Program-made: the position numbers and the translations under genes
Assembly: GCF_013375035.1 (NCBI RefSeq)
Contig: NZ_CP056032.1
Span: 2,894,001 to 2,958,000, forward strand
Source of the DNA: Spirosoma sp. KUDC1026
GTDB taxonomy: Bacteria > Bacteroidota > Bacteroidia > Cytophagales > Spirosomataceae
Direction: 5' to 3'
Length of the DNA stretch: 64,000 nt
Notes under the pieces: model-generated
Database searches by the model: none
Seen by the model: the letters and a program-made list of their open reading frames with translations, nothing else
Told to the model about the DNA's origin: nothing
Shown here: in pieces, positions 38,801 to 46,340 of the stretch
Position numbering within the stretch: position 1 is the first letter of the stretch
How the letters are laid out: each line of letters begins with the position of its first letter

Positions 38801-41718
38801 CCAGCTACGTATGGAACACCGGAGCTATCACGGCGGCCATCTCGGTAACGCCAACGGCGACCACGGCTTACTCAGTGACGGTGATCGACGGGAACGGTTG
38901 TTCGGGGGTGACCTCGGCCACGGTGACGGTCAACCCAGCGGTGACAGCCACGATTGCGGGCAACCTGACCATCTGTAACGGTACGTCAACGGTGCTGACA
39001 GCCTCGGGTGCGGCTGCAGGTACGGGTACGAGCAGCTACCGCTGGAGCACGGGTGCTGTCACGGCGGCCATCTCGGTAACCCCAACGGCGACCACGGCTT
39101 ACTCAGTGACGGTGATCGACGGGAACGGTTGTTCGGGGGTGACCTCGGCGACGGTGACGGTCAACCCAGCGGTGACAGCCACGATTGCGGGCAACCTGAC
39201 CATCTGTAACGGTACGTCAACGGTGCTGACAGCGTCGGGTGGCACCAGCTACGTATGGAACACCGGAGCTATCACGGCGACCATCTCGGTAACGCCAACG
39301 GCGACCACGACCTACTCGGTGACGGTGACCAGCGTAGATGGTTGCGTAGGCTCGACCTCGGCCACGGTGACGGTCAACCCAGCGGTGACAGCCACGATTG
39401 CGGGCAACCTGACCATCTGTAACGGTACGTCAACGGTGCTGACAGCGTCGGGTGGCACCAGCTACGTATGGAACACCGGAGCTATCACGGCGGCCATCTC
39501 GGTAACGCCAACGGCGACCACGGCTTACTCAGTGACGGTGATCGACGGGAACGGTTGTTCGGGGGTGACCTCGGCCACGGTGACGGTCAACCCAGCGGTG
39601 ACAGCCACGATTGCGGGCAACCTGACCATCTGTAACGGTACGTCAACGGTGCTGACAGCGTCGGGTGCGGCTGCAGGTACGGGTACGAGCAGCTACCGCT
39701 GGAGCACGGGTGCTGTCACGGCGGCCATCTCGGTAACCCCAACGGCGACCACGACCTACTCAGTGACGGTGATCGACGGGAACGGTTGTTCGGGGGTGAC
39801 CTCGGCGACGGTGACGGTCAACCCAGCGGTGACAGCCACGATTGCGGGCAACCTGACCATCTGTAACGGTACGTCAACGGTGCTGACAGCGTCGGGTGGC
39901 ACCAGCTACGTATGGAACACCGGAGCTATCACGGCGACCATCTCGGTAACGCCAACGGCGACCACGACCTACTCGGTGACGGTGACCAGCGTAGATGGTT
40001 GCGTAGGCTCGACCTCGGCCACGGTGACGGTCAACCCAGCGGTGACGGCCACCATCGCAGGTAACCTGACCATCTGTAACGGTACGTCAACGGTGCTGAC
40101 AGCGTCGGGTGGCACCAGCTACGTATGGAACACCGGAGCTATCACGGCGGCCATCTCGGTAACGCCAACGGCGACCACGGCTTACTCAGTGACGGTGATC
40201 GACGGGAACGGTTGTTCGGGGGTGACCTCGGCGACGGTGACGGTCAACCCAGCGGTGACAGCCACGATTGCGGGCAACCTGACCATCTGTAACGGTACGT
40301 CAACGGTGCTGACAGCCTCGGGTGCGGCTGCAGGTACGGGTACGAGCAGCTACCGCTGGAGCACGGGTGCTGTCACGGCGGCCATCTCGGTAACGCCAAC
40401 GGCGACCACGGCTTACTCAGTGACGGTGATCGACGGGAACGGTTGTTCGGGGGTGACCTCGGCGACGGTGACGGTCAACCCAGCGGTGACAGCCACGATT
40501 GCGGGCAACCTGACCATCTGTAACGGTACGTCAACGGTGCTGACAGCCTCGGGTGGCACCAGCTACCGCTGGAACACCGGAGCTATCACGGCGGCCATCT
40601 CGGTAACCCCAACGGCGACCACGACCTACTCGGTGACGGTGACCAGCGTAGATGGTTGCGTAGGCTCGACCTCGGCCACGGTGACGGTCAACCCAGCCGT
40701 AACGGCCACCATCGCAGGTAACCTGACCATCTGTAACGGTACGTCAACGGTGCTGACAGCCTCGGGTGCGGCTGCAGGTACAGGTACGAGCAGCTACCGC
40801 TGGAGCACGGGTGCTGTCACGGCGGCCATCTCGGTAACCCCAACAGCGACCACGGCTTACTCAGTGACGGTGATCGACGGGAACGGTTGTTCGGGGGTGA
40901 CCTCGGCGACGGTGACGGTCAACCCAGCGGTGACGGCCACGATTGCGGGCAACCTGACCATCTGTAACGGTACGTCAACGGTGCTGACGGCCTCGGGTGG
41001 CACCAGCTACGTATGGAACACCGGAGCCATCACGGCGGCCATCTCGGTAACCCCAACGGTGACCACGGCTTACTCGGTGACGGTGACTAATGGTGATGGT
41101 TGTAGTGGAGTAGCGTCAACAACGGTAACGGTGAACCCAACACCTCAGCTGACCATATCGCCGGTAAGCACAACACTGTGCCAAGGACAGTCGACAACGC
41201 TGACGATTGGTGGTTGCGAAGGTGGTACGTTAATCTGGTCGACGGGTGATAATACCAGTTCGCTGGTGGTTGCTCCGCTGACGACCATTACCTACTCGGC
41301 AACCTGTACGTTCGCTACCAGCTGTTCGAGCACAATCTCGACAACAGTGACGGTGACTCCTGCGCCGACCTTCGTGCCAAGCAGTATTACCGCCACAGCG
41401 GCAAGCTGTTCGGGGGTGAATGCCAACAACGACGCGCGGATTACACTGGCTAACCTGCAGAACACGCAGAGCGCAGGTATCATCGCTGGCGAAACTTACA
41501 CGGGTGGACCGGCCTTCGGAGCCGCTGGAACGGTAACAGTGTCTAATGGTACGGTTACCTTTAACAATCTGCCCGATCCGTCGGTACCACAGGTGTATAC
41601 AGTCCGACTCTACAGCGCCACGGGCTGCTCTACGGATGTTCAGGTAACCCTGACTCCGGCCAACTGCTGCCCAGATCCAACCTGTCTGCCGGTTATTCTT
41701 CAAAAAATAACCAGGTAA
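35869..41718 (+). CDS. Giant Ig-like repeat surface protein
   Basis: A 1949-residue exported protein. The signal sequence (MKVFTVLSSRHHFLRRWYLL to GYAE) is followed by an SdrD B-like domain (about 45-165, with IFQDANRNGIQDAGDA). A DUF11 domain comes next (about 170-290, PDLQITKVSG). Then there are about 20 Ig-like units of 71 or 77 residues built on AGNLTICNGTSTVLTASG, TGAITAAISVTP and SATVTVNPAVTA, each with paired Cys. The C-terminus ends CCPDPTCLPVILQKITR, with no Por secretion-system CTD that I can recognise. It is very Thr/Ser/Val rich. Likely an adhesin or matrix protein on the cell surface. The start is the ATG at 35869. A strong terminator follows. Confidence 0.88.
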   Translation: MKVFTVLSSRHHFLRRWYLLLVLNLLGWVPGYAEDPPGKVAAVAIGSRIFQDANRNGIQDAGDADLSGVTVRLYQSGIQRGITTSNASGQYSFNDATVAGGVRPNTPYEIRILSTDFPARQNLTLSRQGGNPALDSDADLVGNIAVIPVTTGGDGSTLSGYDVGFVAGPPDLQITKVSGVSQTTTGSTVTYTITVNNIGESSAAGVIVRDTIQSGLTYTSSTPAATTITPGNILAWNLGTLAAGASSTITLNVTVTGEGVLYNTAYVTTTDADPNLSNNVSRSTFTVPVKICAGEAYVASLPASYSNVQWYNGTTPVATGNSFTITAAGSYSFTTTSSVGCPVSGCSPIIIYQGTVPSLAITPANPAICNGTSTTLTASGDGAGTYRWNTGAITAAISVTPTSTTAYSVTFTPASTSSCPASTSATVTVNPAVTATIAGNLTICNGTSTVLTASGAAAGTGTSSYRWSTGAVTAAISVTPTATTAYSVTVIDGNGCSGVTSATVTVNPAVTATIAGNLTICNGTSTVLTASGAAAGTGTSSYRWSTGAVTAAISVTPTATTAYSVTVIDGNGCSGVTSATVTVNPAVTATIAGNLTICNGTSTVLTASGAAAGTGTSSYRWSTGAVTAAISVTPTATTAYSVTVIDGNGCSGVTSATVTVNPAVTATIAGNLTICNGTSTVLTASGGTSYVWNTGAITAAISVTPTATTTYSVTVTSVDGCVGSTSATVTVNPAVTATIAGNLTICNGTSTVLTASGGTSYVWNTGAITAAISVTPTATTAYSVTVIDGNGCSGVTSATVTVNPAVTATIAGNLTICNGTSTVLTASGAAAGTGTSSYRWSTGAVTAAISVTPTATTAYSVTVIDGNGCSGVTSATVTVNPAVTATIAGNLTICNGTSTVLTASGGTSYVWNTGAITAAISVTPTATTTYSVTVTSVDGCVGSTSATVTVNPAVTATIAGNLTICNGTSTVLTASGGTSYVWNTGAITAAISVTPTATTAYSVTVIDGNGCSGVTSATVTVNPAVTATIAGNLTICNGTSTVLTASGAAAGTGTSSYRWSTGAVTAAISVTPTATTAYSVTVIDGNGCSGVTSATVTVNPAVTATIAGNLTICNGTSTVLTASGGTSYVWNTGAITATISVTPTATTTYSVTVTSVDGCVGSTSATVTVNPAVTATIAGNLTICNGTSTVLTASGGTSYVWNTGAITAAISVTPTATTAYSVTVIDGNGCSGVTSATVTVNPAVTATIAGNLTICNGTSTVLTASGAAAGTGTSSYRWSTGAVTAAISVTPTATTTYSVTVIDGNGCSGVTSATVTVNPAVTATIAGNLTICNGTSTVLTASGGTSYVWNTGAITATISVTPTATTTYSVTVTSVDGCVGSTSATVTVNPAVTATIAGNLTICNGTSTVLTASGGTSYVWNTGAITAAISVTPTATTAYSVTVIDGNGCSGVTSATVTVNPAVTATIAGNLTICNGTSTVLTASGAAAGTGTSSYRWSTGAVTAAISVTPTATTAYSVTVIDGNGCSGVTSATVTVNPAVTATIAGNLTICNGTSTVLTASGGTSYRWNTGAITAAISVTPTATTTYSVTVTSVDGCVGSTSATVTVNPAVTATIAGNLTICNGTSTVLTASGAAAGTGTSSYRWSTGAVTAAISVTPTATTAYSVTVIDGNGCSGVTSATVTVNPAVTATIAGNLTICNGTSTVLTASGGTSYVWNTGAITAAISVTPTVTTAYSVTVTNGDGCSGVASTTVTVNPTPQLTISPVSTTLCQGQSTTLTIGGCEGGTLIWSTGDNTSSLVVAPLTTITYSATCTFATSCSSTISTTVTVTPAPTFVPSSITATAASCSGVNANNDARITLANLQNTQSAGIIAGETYTGGPAFGAAGTVTVSNGTVTFNNLPDPSVPQVYTVRLYSATGCSTDVQVTLTPANCCPDPTCLPVILQKITR
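37162..41139 (+). repeat. Tandem Ig-repeat array with 657-bp higher-order period
   Basis: Eighteen near-identical in-frame units, starting at each GCGGTGAC/AVTATIAGN junction. Units are 231 bp (long, with an AAAGTGTSSYRWS insertion) or 213 bp (short, GGTSYVWN). After three long units, the order short(TSVDG)-short(IDGNG)-long(IDGNG) repeats four times with starts at 37855, 38512, 39169 and 39826, exactly 657 bp apart. A fifth copy from 40483 lacks the middle unit, then a final short unit starts at 40927. Diverged units flank the array on both sides. The near identity points to recent unequal recombination or gene conversion. Confidence 0.92.
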
Positions 41719-41738
41719 CGGCTGGAGAGTGGATTACG

Positions 41739-41787
41739 AAAACGGCAGCGGGCCACGATGAGATCATCGTGGCCCGCTGCCGTTTTT
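41739..41787. terminator. Bidirectional terminator after the surface-repeat gene
   Basis: A stem of about 20 bp (41739-41760 with 41765-41786) with AAAA and TTTTT ends, between the convergent adhesin and deoxynucleoside kinase genes. Confidence 0.88.
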
Positions 41788-41796
41788 AACAATGCT

Positions 41797-42444
41797 CTAG
41801 TGAGTTATCGTCGCTAACTGCTCATCAATACGTTGAACGACCTGGTTAAAATCGGTTGATCGGACGGCATAATCGAGGGTATTGACATCCAGGATCAGTA
41901 CAGGGCCGGCCTGATACGTTCGAATAAATTCTTCGTATAACCGGTTTAGCTGGAGCAGATAGTCGTCGCTGATGGCTTGCTCGAAGGGGCGGCCACGCTT
42001 CCGGATCTGATCGCGTAGTTTGGGCAGATCAGCTCGTAAATACACCATCAGGTCAGGCGGCCGGACCAGGCTAAGCATGTTGTTAAACAACCCCAGGTAC
42101 GTCTGGTAATCACGTTCGGACATCTGCCCGTTCTGGTGCAGATTACGGGCGAAAATGGCCGAGTCTTCGTAAATCGTTCGATCCTGAATGATGGTCTGCT
42201 GCTGGTTTGGATTTGCCTGATTCTCGTTCCGGACTTGGCCGATTTTTCGAATCTGAGCGAATCGACTGTTCAGAAAATAAACCTGCAACTGAAATGCCCA
42301 ACGCGGCATATCGTCGTAAAAGTCGGCCAGGTAGGGATTGCCGTCAACGGCTTCGTAAAGTACTTCCCAGCCGTAATGAGCAGCCAGGAGTTCGGCCAGC
42401 GTTGTCTTACCGGCACCAATGTTTCCCGTAATAGCAATGTGCAT
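41797..42444 (-). CDS. Deoxynucleoside kinase
   Basis: A 215-residue P-loop kinase of the deoxynucleoside kinase family, which salvages deoxynucleosides by 5' phosphorylation. The start MHIAITGNIGAGKTTLAELL carries the Walker A motif. A substrate-site segment has the Glu in VLYEAVDGNPYL, and IIQDRTIYEDSAIFA carries the DR(T/S) motif. The lid region is RKRGRPFEQ. The ATG at 42444 is set by a -7 match at 42471-42478 and by the P-loop location; a longer frame to 42555 is rejected. Divergent from trhO. Confidence 0.9.
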   Translation of the reverse strand: MHIAITGNIGAGKTTLAELLAAHYGWEVLYEAVDGNPYLADFYDDMPRWAFQLQVYFLNSRFAQIRKIGQVRNENQANPNQQQTIIQDRTIYEDSAIFARNLHQNGQMSERDYQTYLGLFNNMLSLVRPPDLMVYLRADLPKLRDQIRKRGRPFEQAISDDYLLQLNRLYEEFIRTYQAGPVLILDVNTLDYAVRSTDFNQVVQRIDEQLATITH

Positions 42445-42470
42445 AGAAAGAGGAGAATGGAGGAAAGGGG

Positions 42471-42478
42471 CAAAGGTA
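42471..42478 (-). promoter_or_regulatory. Putative -7 element of the deoxynucleoside kinase gene
   Basis: TACCTTTG on the minus strand, 26 bp before the ATG at 42444. Confidence 0.5.
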
Positions 42479-42562
42479 AACAGGGAGGAGCGCTTCCAGA
42501 AGCGACTATTCGTCCCCTTTCTCTCTGTGCTCTCTATGGAACCAACTTTGGCCAAATGGGTT

Positions 42563-42570
42563 TATTTTTG
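42563..42570 (+). promoter_or_regulatory. Putative -7 element of trhO
   Basis: TATTTTTG ends four bases before the ATG at 42575, so transcription would begin at or very near the start codon; see findings. No -33 box at standard spacing. Confidence 0.35.
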
Positions 42571-42574
42571 TGCT

Positions 42575-43549
42575 ATGAAACCGTACCGCGTCCTTCTTTA
42601 TTACATCTATTCGCCGATTGAAAATCCGGAGCAGTATCGCGAGGAGCATCATCTGTTGTGTCTGAACCTGAACTTGCTGGGGCGGGTCATCGTTGCCCCC
42701 GAAGGCCTGAATGGTACTGTTTCAGGGCTGGCGGCCGACTGCGAGGCTTATATGGCGGCTCTGCACGCTGACCCTCGCTTTGCCGGTATTGATTTCAAAA
42801 TCGACGAAGCCGATGAGCACGCGTTTCAGAAACTGCACGTTCGGGTGAAGAAAGAAATTGTTCACTCGGATCTGCCGGTTGATCCGCTTCGCCAGACGGG
42901 AATTCATCTGGACCCGGAAGCCTTTCGTGATCTGAAAAACGACCCGGACGTCGTGCTGGTTGATATGCGGTCTAACTACGAACACGCGGTCGGCAAATTC
43001 AAAGGCGCTATTACGTTCGACATGGAGAATCTGCGTGAGTTGCCGGATCACGTCCATGAGATCGAACACCTGCGGGATAAAAAAATCATTACGTACTGTA
43101 CAGGGGGCATCAAGTGCGAGAAAGCCAGTGCGTATCTACTTGCCCGTGGGTTCGAGAACGTTTATCAGCTCCATGGTGGGATTATCAAATACGGTATGGA
43201 AGCCGGTGGGGAAGACTTTGACGGGCAATGCTACGTGTTCGATAACCGCGTAACCGTGCCGGTTAACCACGTCAACCCCGAGGTTCTGTCTACCTGCTAC
43301 CGCTGCGGTACCGCTACGAGCCGCATGATCAACTGCGCTAGTCCGACCTGCAACAACCACGTAACGCTCTGCGAAAGCTGTGGTGATGCACACGCTGGCA
43401 CCTGCTCAGACGCCTGCAAGGACGATGCGCAACTGCGGCCTTATGACGGTACGGGCTATTACGGCAAGAAAACCCAGGACTATTCACCCATGCAAGGGTA
43501 CAAAAGTCGGCAGGGACAGCAGATTGGTGTCCTATTGAACGACGAGTAA
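42575..43549 (+). CDS. trhO: Oxygen-dependent tRNA uridine(34) hydroxylase (rhodanese family)
   Basis: A 324-residue protein of the TrhO/YceA family, which hydroxylates uridine 34 of several tRNAs using oxygen. An N-terminal ferredoxin-like domain (about 1-100, APEGLNGTVSG) is followed by a rhodanese domain with VLVDMRSNYEHAVGKFKGA and the catalytic Cys loop TYCTGGIKCEKASAYL. The C-terminus is Cys-rich (CYRCG, CASPTC, CESCG, CSDAC) and probably binds zinc. The start MKPYRVLLYYIYSP at 42575 fits the family. A terminator follows. Confidence 0.93.
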   Translation: MKPYRVLLYYIYSPIENPEQYREEHHLLCLNLNLLGRVIVAPEGLNGTVSGLAADCEAYMAALHADPRFAGIDFKIDEADEHAFQKLHVRVKKEIVHSDLPVDPLRQTGIHLDPEAFRDLKNDPDVVLVDMRSNYEHAVGKFKGAITFDMENLRELPDHVHEIEHLRDKKIITYCTGGIKCEKASAYLLARGFENVYQLHGGIIKYGMEAGGEDFDGQCYVFDNRVTVPVNHVNPEVLSTCYRCGTATSRMINCASPTCNNHVTLCESCGDAHAGTCSDACKDDAQLRPYDGTGYYGKKTQDYSPMQGYKSRQGQQIGVLLNDE

Positions 43550-43569
43550 AAATTACTAAACTTTAGCAC

Positions 43570-43604
43570 AAACCGTGTCCGCTTGGAGGGGACGCGGTTT
43601 TTTT
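43570..43604 (+). terminator. Terminator after trhO
   Basis: An 11-bp stem with one wobble (43570-43580 with 43590-43600) and a run of seven T. Confidence 0.85.
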
Positions 43605-43712
43605 AGGCCATCAGTTTCGGGAAAGACAGCATAAAACGGGCTGGAGCGTCCATTTTGGCATTTACATGACGAATCGGCTATATTAGCTGAAACTTTAGTA
43701 AACCGAACCCTG

Positions 43713-44789
43713 ATGACACTCGTCAGCGAAAATATCCGTTATCTGCGCAAACTGAACGGTCTGACGCAGGAGCAGTTTTCCCGAAAAATAAACATAAAGC
43801 GTTCGTTGCTAGGGGCCTACGAAGAAGCGCGGGCAAATCCGAATCAACAGAACATGCAGGCTATTGCTAAAGCGTTCAACACCACCGTTGAATTGCTAAC
43901 CCGGCAAGACCTGCGCAAACTCCGTGAGACGCCCACCCTCAGTATTCCACTGGGGCAGAAAACCTCACAACCGGAACGAACTCAGTCGACAACGGCCATT
44001 CGGTCGGACGGCATACTTGATGCCGAAGAAGACGATCCCTTTCAACACCCGGATTTTCCGGATATTTTTGCCCAGCCTGATCCAAAGTCGTCAGCCACGC
44101 CGGAGCCCCAGCCGCTGTCATCGGTATTGAACAAGTACTACCGGCCGCAGGAGCCCGCACGGGAACCACGTCCGGCACCTGTGCCCCCCGTCATTACGCC
44201 CCCCGTTCGGCCAACAAACGAGCGGGTGCAGGCCGAAGCGCTGACCTTCAACAATGTGTACGAAGGAGTGGCAGCATCGCAGCAGCCCCAGCCCGTTAGT
44301 CAGCCGACGGCCCCACTAATTCCGGTTGTGCTGGTGACACAGTTCAATGAGTACGGTCAGCGTCATCAGCAACCCGATTTTCTGCACCGATTGCCGACCA
44401 TGCAACTGCCTACACTATCGGAAGGGAATTACCGGGCGTTCGAAGCGGGAGAAGATTTTACGTTTCCGGGAGCGTTACTGGTTGGGCAGTTCGTGCGCAA
44501 CTGGTTCGACATTGCCGATGGCCAGACGTACGTATTGCTCCTTCAGCGCGCCGATGCCGTACGCCCGATCTGCTGCCGCCGAATATATAATCAGGTAAAA
44601 GTGAAAGGAACACTTCTGCTCACCGCCGACCGACCTGATGTACCTAACCAGGAAGTAGCGCTCAAGGACGTACTGGAGGTCTGGGAGGTAAAAGCGTTCG
44701 TGAGTCAGCAGCTCCCCCCGCCCGCGCCCAGCACCGATCGTCTTCGGCAATTGATCGAAGAATTACGGTTCGAGGTAGAGCGGTTGTGA
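43713..44789 (+). CDS. XRE-type regulator with S24/LexA-like C-terminal domain
   Basis: A 358-residue protein. An XRE helix-turn-helix fills residues 7-61 (RKLNGLTQEQFSRKINI and KRSLLGAYEEARANPN). A Pro/Gln/Ser-rich linker follows (about 75-215). A C-terminal domain (about 220-330) resembles the peptidase S24/LexA fold (GNYRAFEAGEDFTFPG, LLVGQF, DGQTYVLL). The usual GxSM serine is replaced by EDFTF and no clear catalytic Lys is seen, so self-cleavage is unlikely. The end (RLRQLIEELRFEVERL) is a coiled-coil helix. It may sense a ligand or partner rather than DNA damage. Target genes are unknown. Confidence 0.75.
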   Translation: MTLVSENIRYLRKLNGLTQEQFSRKINIKRSLLGAYEEARANPNQQNMQAIAKAFNTTVELLTRQDLRKLRETPTLSIPLGQKTSQPERTQSTTAIRSDGILDAEEDDPFQHPDFPDIFAQPDPKSSATPEPQPLSSVLNKYYRPQEPAREPRPAPVPPVITPPVRPTNERVQAEALTFNNVYEGVAASQQPQPVSQPTAPLIPVVLVTQFNEYGQRHQQPDFLHRLPTMQLPTLSEGNYRAFEAGEDFTFPGALLVGQFVRNWFDIADGQTYVLLLQRADAVRPICCRRIYNQVKVKGTLLLTADRPDVPNQEVALKDVLEVWEVKAFVSQQLPPPAPSTDRLRQLIEELRFEVERL

Positions 44790-44860
44790 TACATGGACCG
44801 CTCGATGAAGCCCGCTTTCCTTGTTTTTGGTATTTCTTTAAACTCTATCGGTAAACAGGG

Positions 44861-44901
44861 GTTTGTAACGTTTGTAAACTAAATAAAAACGTTATGCAAA
44901 C
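44861..44901. promoter_or_regulatory. Operator-like inverted repeat upstream of the PPOX gene
   Basis: GTTTGTAACGTTT (44861-44873) is mirrored by AAACGTTATGCAAAC (44887-44901) across a 13-bp AT-rich spacer, and GTTTGTAA is also directly repeated. It ends 19 bp before the ATG at 44921. Suggests a dimeric regulator site or promoter element; not matched to a known box. Confidence 0.4.
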
Positions 44902-44920
44902 CCAATAAACCCTGAATGCC

Positions 44921-45406
44921 ATGGAGCTGGATAAGCTTCGGAACAAGATTACGGACATTCGTATCGCTATGCTGACCACATTGGAATTGGATGGCGATTT
45001 TCATACCCGGCCGATGGCTACTCACGACATGGATGCGGACGGTTCGATGTGGTTTTTTACCTACGACAACTCGCACAAAGTAGAGGAAATAGAAAAAGAC
45101 CCGCGTGTCAGCGTCGCGTTTTCAGATCCTGGTTCGGAGTTGTACGTATCGACAACAGGGACTGCTGAGATTGTAAAAGACAAAGCCAAAATTAATGAGC
45201 TTTGGTCGGACTTTCTGAAAACCTGGTTTCCGCAGGGAAAAGACGACCCGAATATCGCGTTGTTGAAAGTGACGATTCATGGTGGCGAATACTGGGATCG
45301 GCCCGGTGGTAAAATGGTCAAACTTTTCGAAATGGCGAAAGGCGCTATCACAGGCGAAGCTGATAAAACAGGCCGCAACGAGAAGTTTGGTGATGAACTC
45401 CGCTAG
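44921..45406 (+). CDS. Pyridoxamine 5'-phosphate oxidase family (general stress) protein
   Basis: A 161-residue split-barrel flavin-binding-type protein. It starts MELDKLRNKITDIRIAMLTT and has FHTRPMATHDMDADGSMWFFT. The later VSVAFSDPGSELYVS and WDRPGGKMVKLF segments fit the general stress protein/pyridoxamine-oxidase-like family. The biochemical role of this subgroup is not established; FMN or F420 binding is typical for the fold. An operator-like palindrome lies just upstream. Confidence 0.85.
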   Translation: MELDKLRNKITDIRIAMLTTLELDGDFHTRPMATHDMDADGSMWFFTYDNSHKVEEIEKDPRVSVAFSDPGSELYVSTTGTAEIVKDKAKINELWSDFLKTWFPQGKDDPNIALLKVTIHGGEYWDRPGGKMVKLFEMAKGAITGEADKTGRNEKFGDELR

Positions 45407-45428
45407 GCGTTTTGTCTAGTGTGCTGAG

Positions 45429-45474
45429 GATCGACGCTCTGGAGTAGGATAGTTTCCGCACCAGAGCGTCGATC
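45429..45474. terminator. Perfect 14-bp hairpin after the PPOX gene
   Basis: GATCGACGCTCTGG (45429-45442) pairs with CCAGAGCGTCGATC (45461-45474) across an 18-nt loop. There is no T run on either side, so termination is only a guess. Confidence 0.5.
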
Positions 45475-45520
45475 GTTACAGGCTAGCCGAACTGGTAGAG
45501 AATGCCAATGAATTGCTGCG

Positions 45521-45528
45521 TATTTTTG
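45521..45528 (+). promoter_or_regulatory. Putative -7 element of truA
   Basis: TATTTTTG, 7 bp before the ATG at 45536. As at trhO, the leader would be very short. Confidence 0.35.
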
Positions 45529-45535
45529 CGGCATT

Positions 45536-46303
45536 ATGCGTTATTTTCTTGAACTGGCTTACCGGGGAACGGCCTACCACGGCTGGCAGCGGCAACCCAA
45601 CGGCATCAGCGTGCAGGAAGTGCTGGAAACAGCCCTGACAACGGTACTCCGGGAGCCGATTACGATTGTGGGCAGTGGCCGGACCGATGCGGGCGTTCAC
45701 GCGGGACAGCAGTTCGCTCATTTCGAAACTGCAAAAGAGCTGCCGGAAACGCTGATTCGCTCGCTGAATGGATTAGTGTCGAACAACATTGCCGTATACG
45801 CGTGCTTTCCCGTGCGCGCCGACGATCACGCCCGATACACCGCTACGTTTCGTTATTACCAATACACCATCATTCGCCGAAAAAACCCGTTCCGTACGGA
45901 CCTGGCTTATGTTTTCGCGCACCCGCTGGACGTAGCGCTCATGAATGAAGCGGCCAGTCTGCTCGTGAACCACACGGATTTTGAAAGTTTCAGTAAGGTA
46001 AAAACGGACGTCCGGACGTTCAACTGCCGGATTGATTTTGCCTACTGGGAAGAACAGGCTGACGGAACCCTAATGTTCCATATCAAAGCTGACCGGTTTT
46101 TGCGGGGTATGGTCCGGGCGGTGGTGGGTACGTTGCTGGCGGTAGGGCAGGGGCAACTCAGCGTGGCCAGCTTCGACGACATCATCCGGGCGCGGGATCG
46201 GAAGCGGGCGGGCCGGGCGGCACCGGCCGATGGGCTCTCACTGGTGGAAGTCGGCTATCCGGCCGAGGTGTTTACGATGCGACAGAACCCACCCGCGCTA
46301 TAG
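45536..46303 (+). CDS. truA: tRNA pseudouridine(38-40) synthase
   Basis: A 255-residue TruA, which makes pseudouridine at positions 38-40 of the tRNA anticodon arm. The start MRYFLELAYRGTAYHGWQRQ is typical. The catalytic Asp lies in GSGRTDAGVHAGQQ. DFESFSKVKTDVRTF and the late FLRGMVRAVVGTLL motif complete the signature. A TATTTTTG promoter match lies close upstream. Confidence 0.95.
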   Translation: MRYFLELAYRGTAYHGWQRQPNGISVQEVLETALTTVLREPITIVGSGRTDAGVHAGQQFAHFETAKELPETLIRSLNGLVSNNIAVYACFPVRADDHARYTATFRYYQYTIIRRKNPFRTDLAYVFAHPLDVALMNEAASLLVNHTDFESFSKVKTDVRTFNCRIDFAYWEEQADGTLMFHIKADRFLRGMVRAVVGTLLAVGQGQLSVASFDDIIRARDRKRAGRAAPADGLSLVEVGYPAEVFTMRQNPPAL

Positions 46304-46340
46304 TGTGTTTTACCGGTAGACCACGATCTCTCTGAAACTC

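Larger units (their letters stand above)
42445..42574. repeat. Purine-rich/pyrimidine-rich divergent spacer
   Basis: Between the deoxynucleoside kinase and trhO genes. A purine-rich tract (about 42446-42487), a small CGCTT/AAGCG hairpin, and a pyrimidine-rich tract (about 42513-42535) recreate the layout seen at 2182-2289. The minus-strand promoter of the kinase (42471-42478) and the plus-strand promoter of trhO (42563-42570) lie inside. Confidence 0.5.

Noticed and set aside
37162-41139. CRISPR-like array
   Set aside because: The repeats are 213-231 bp, coding and in frame throughout, with no unique spacers. They are Ig-domain units of one protein.
42445-42555. Longer N-terminus for the deoxynucleoside kinase
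   Set aside because: The kinase P-loop begins directly after the ATG at 42444 and the extension crosses its own promoter and a purine-rich spacer.
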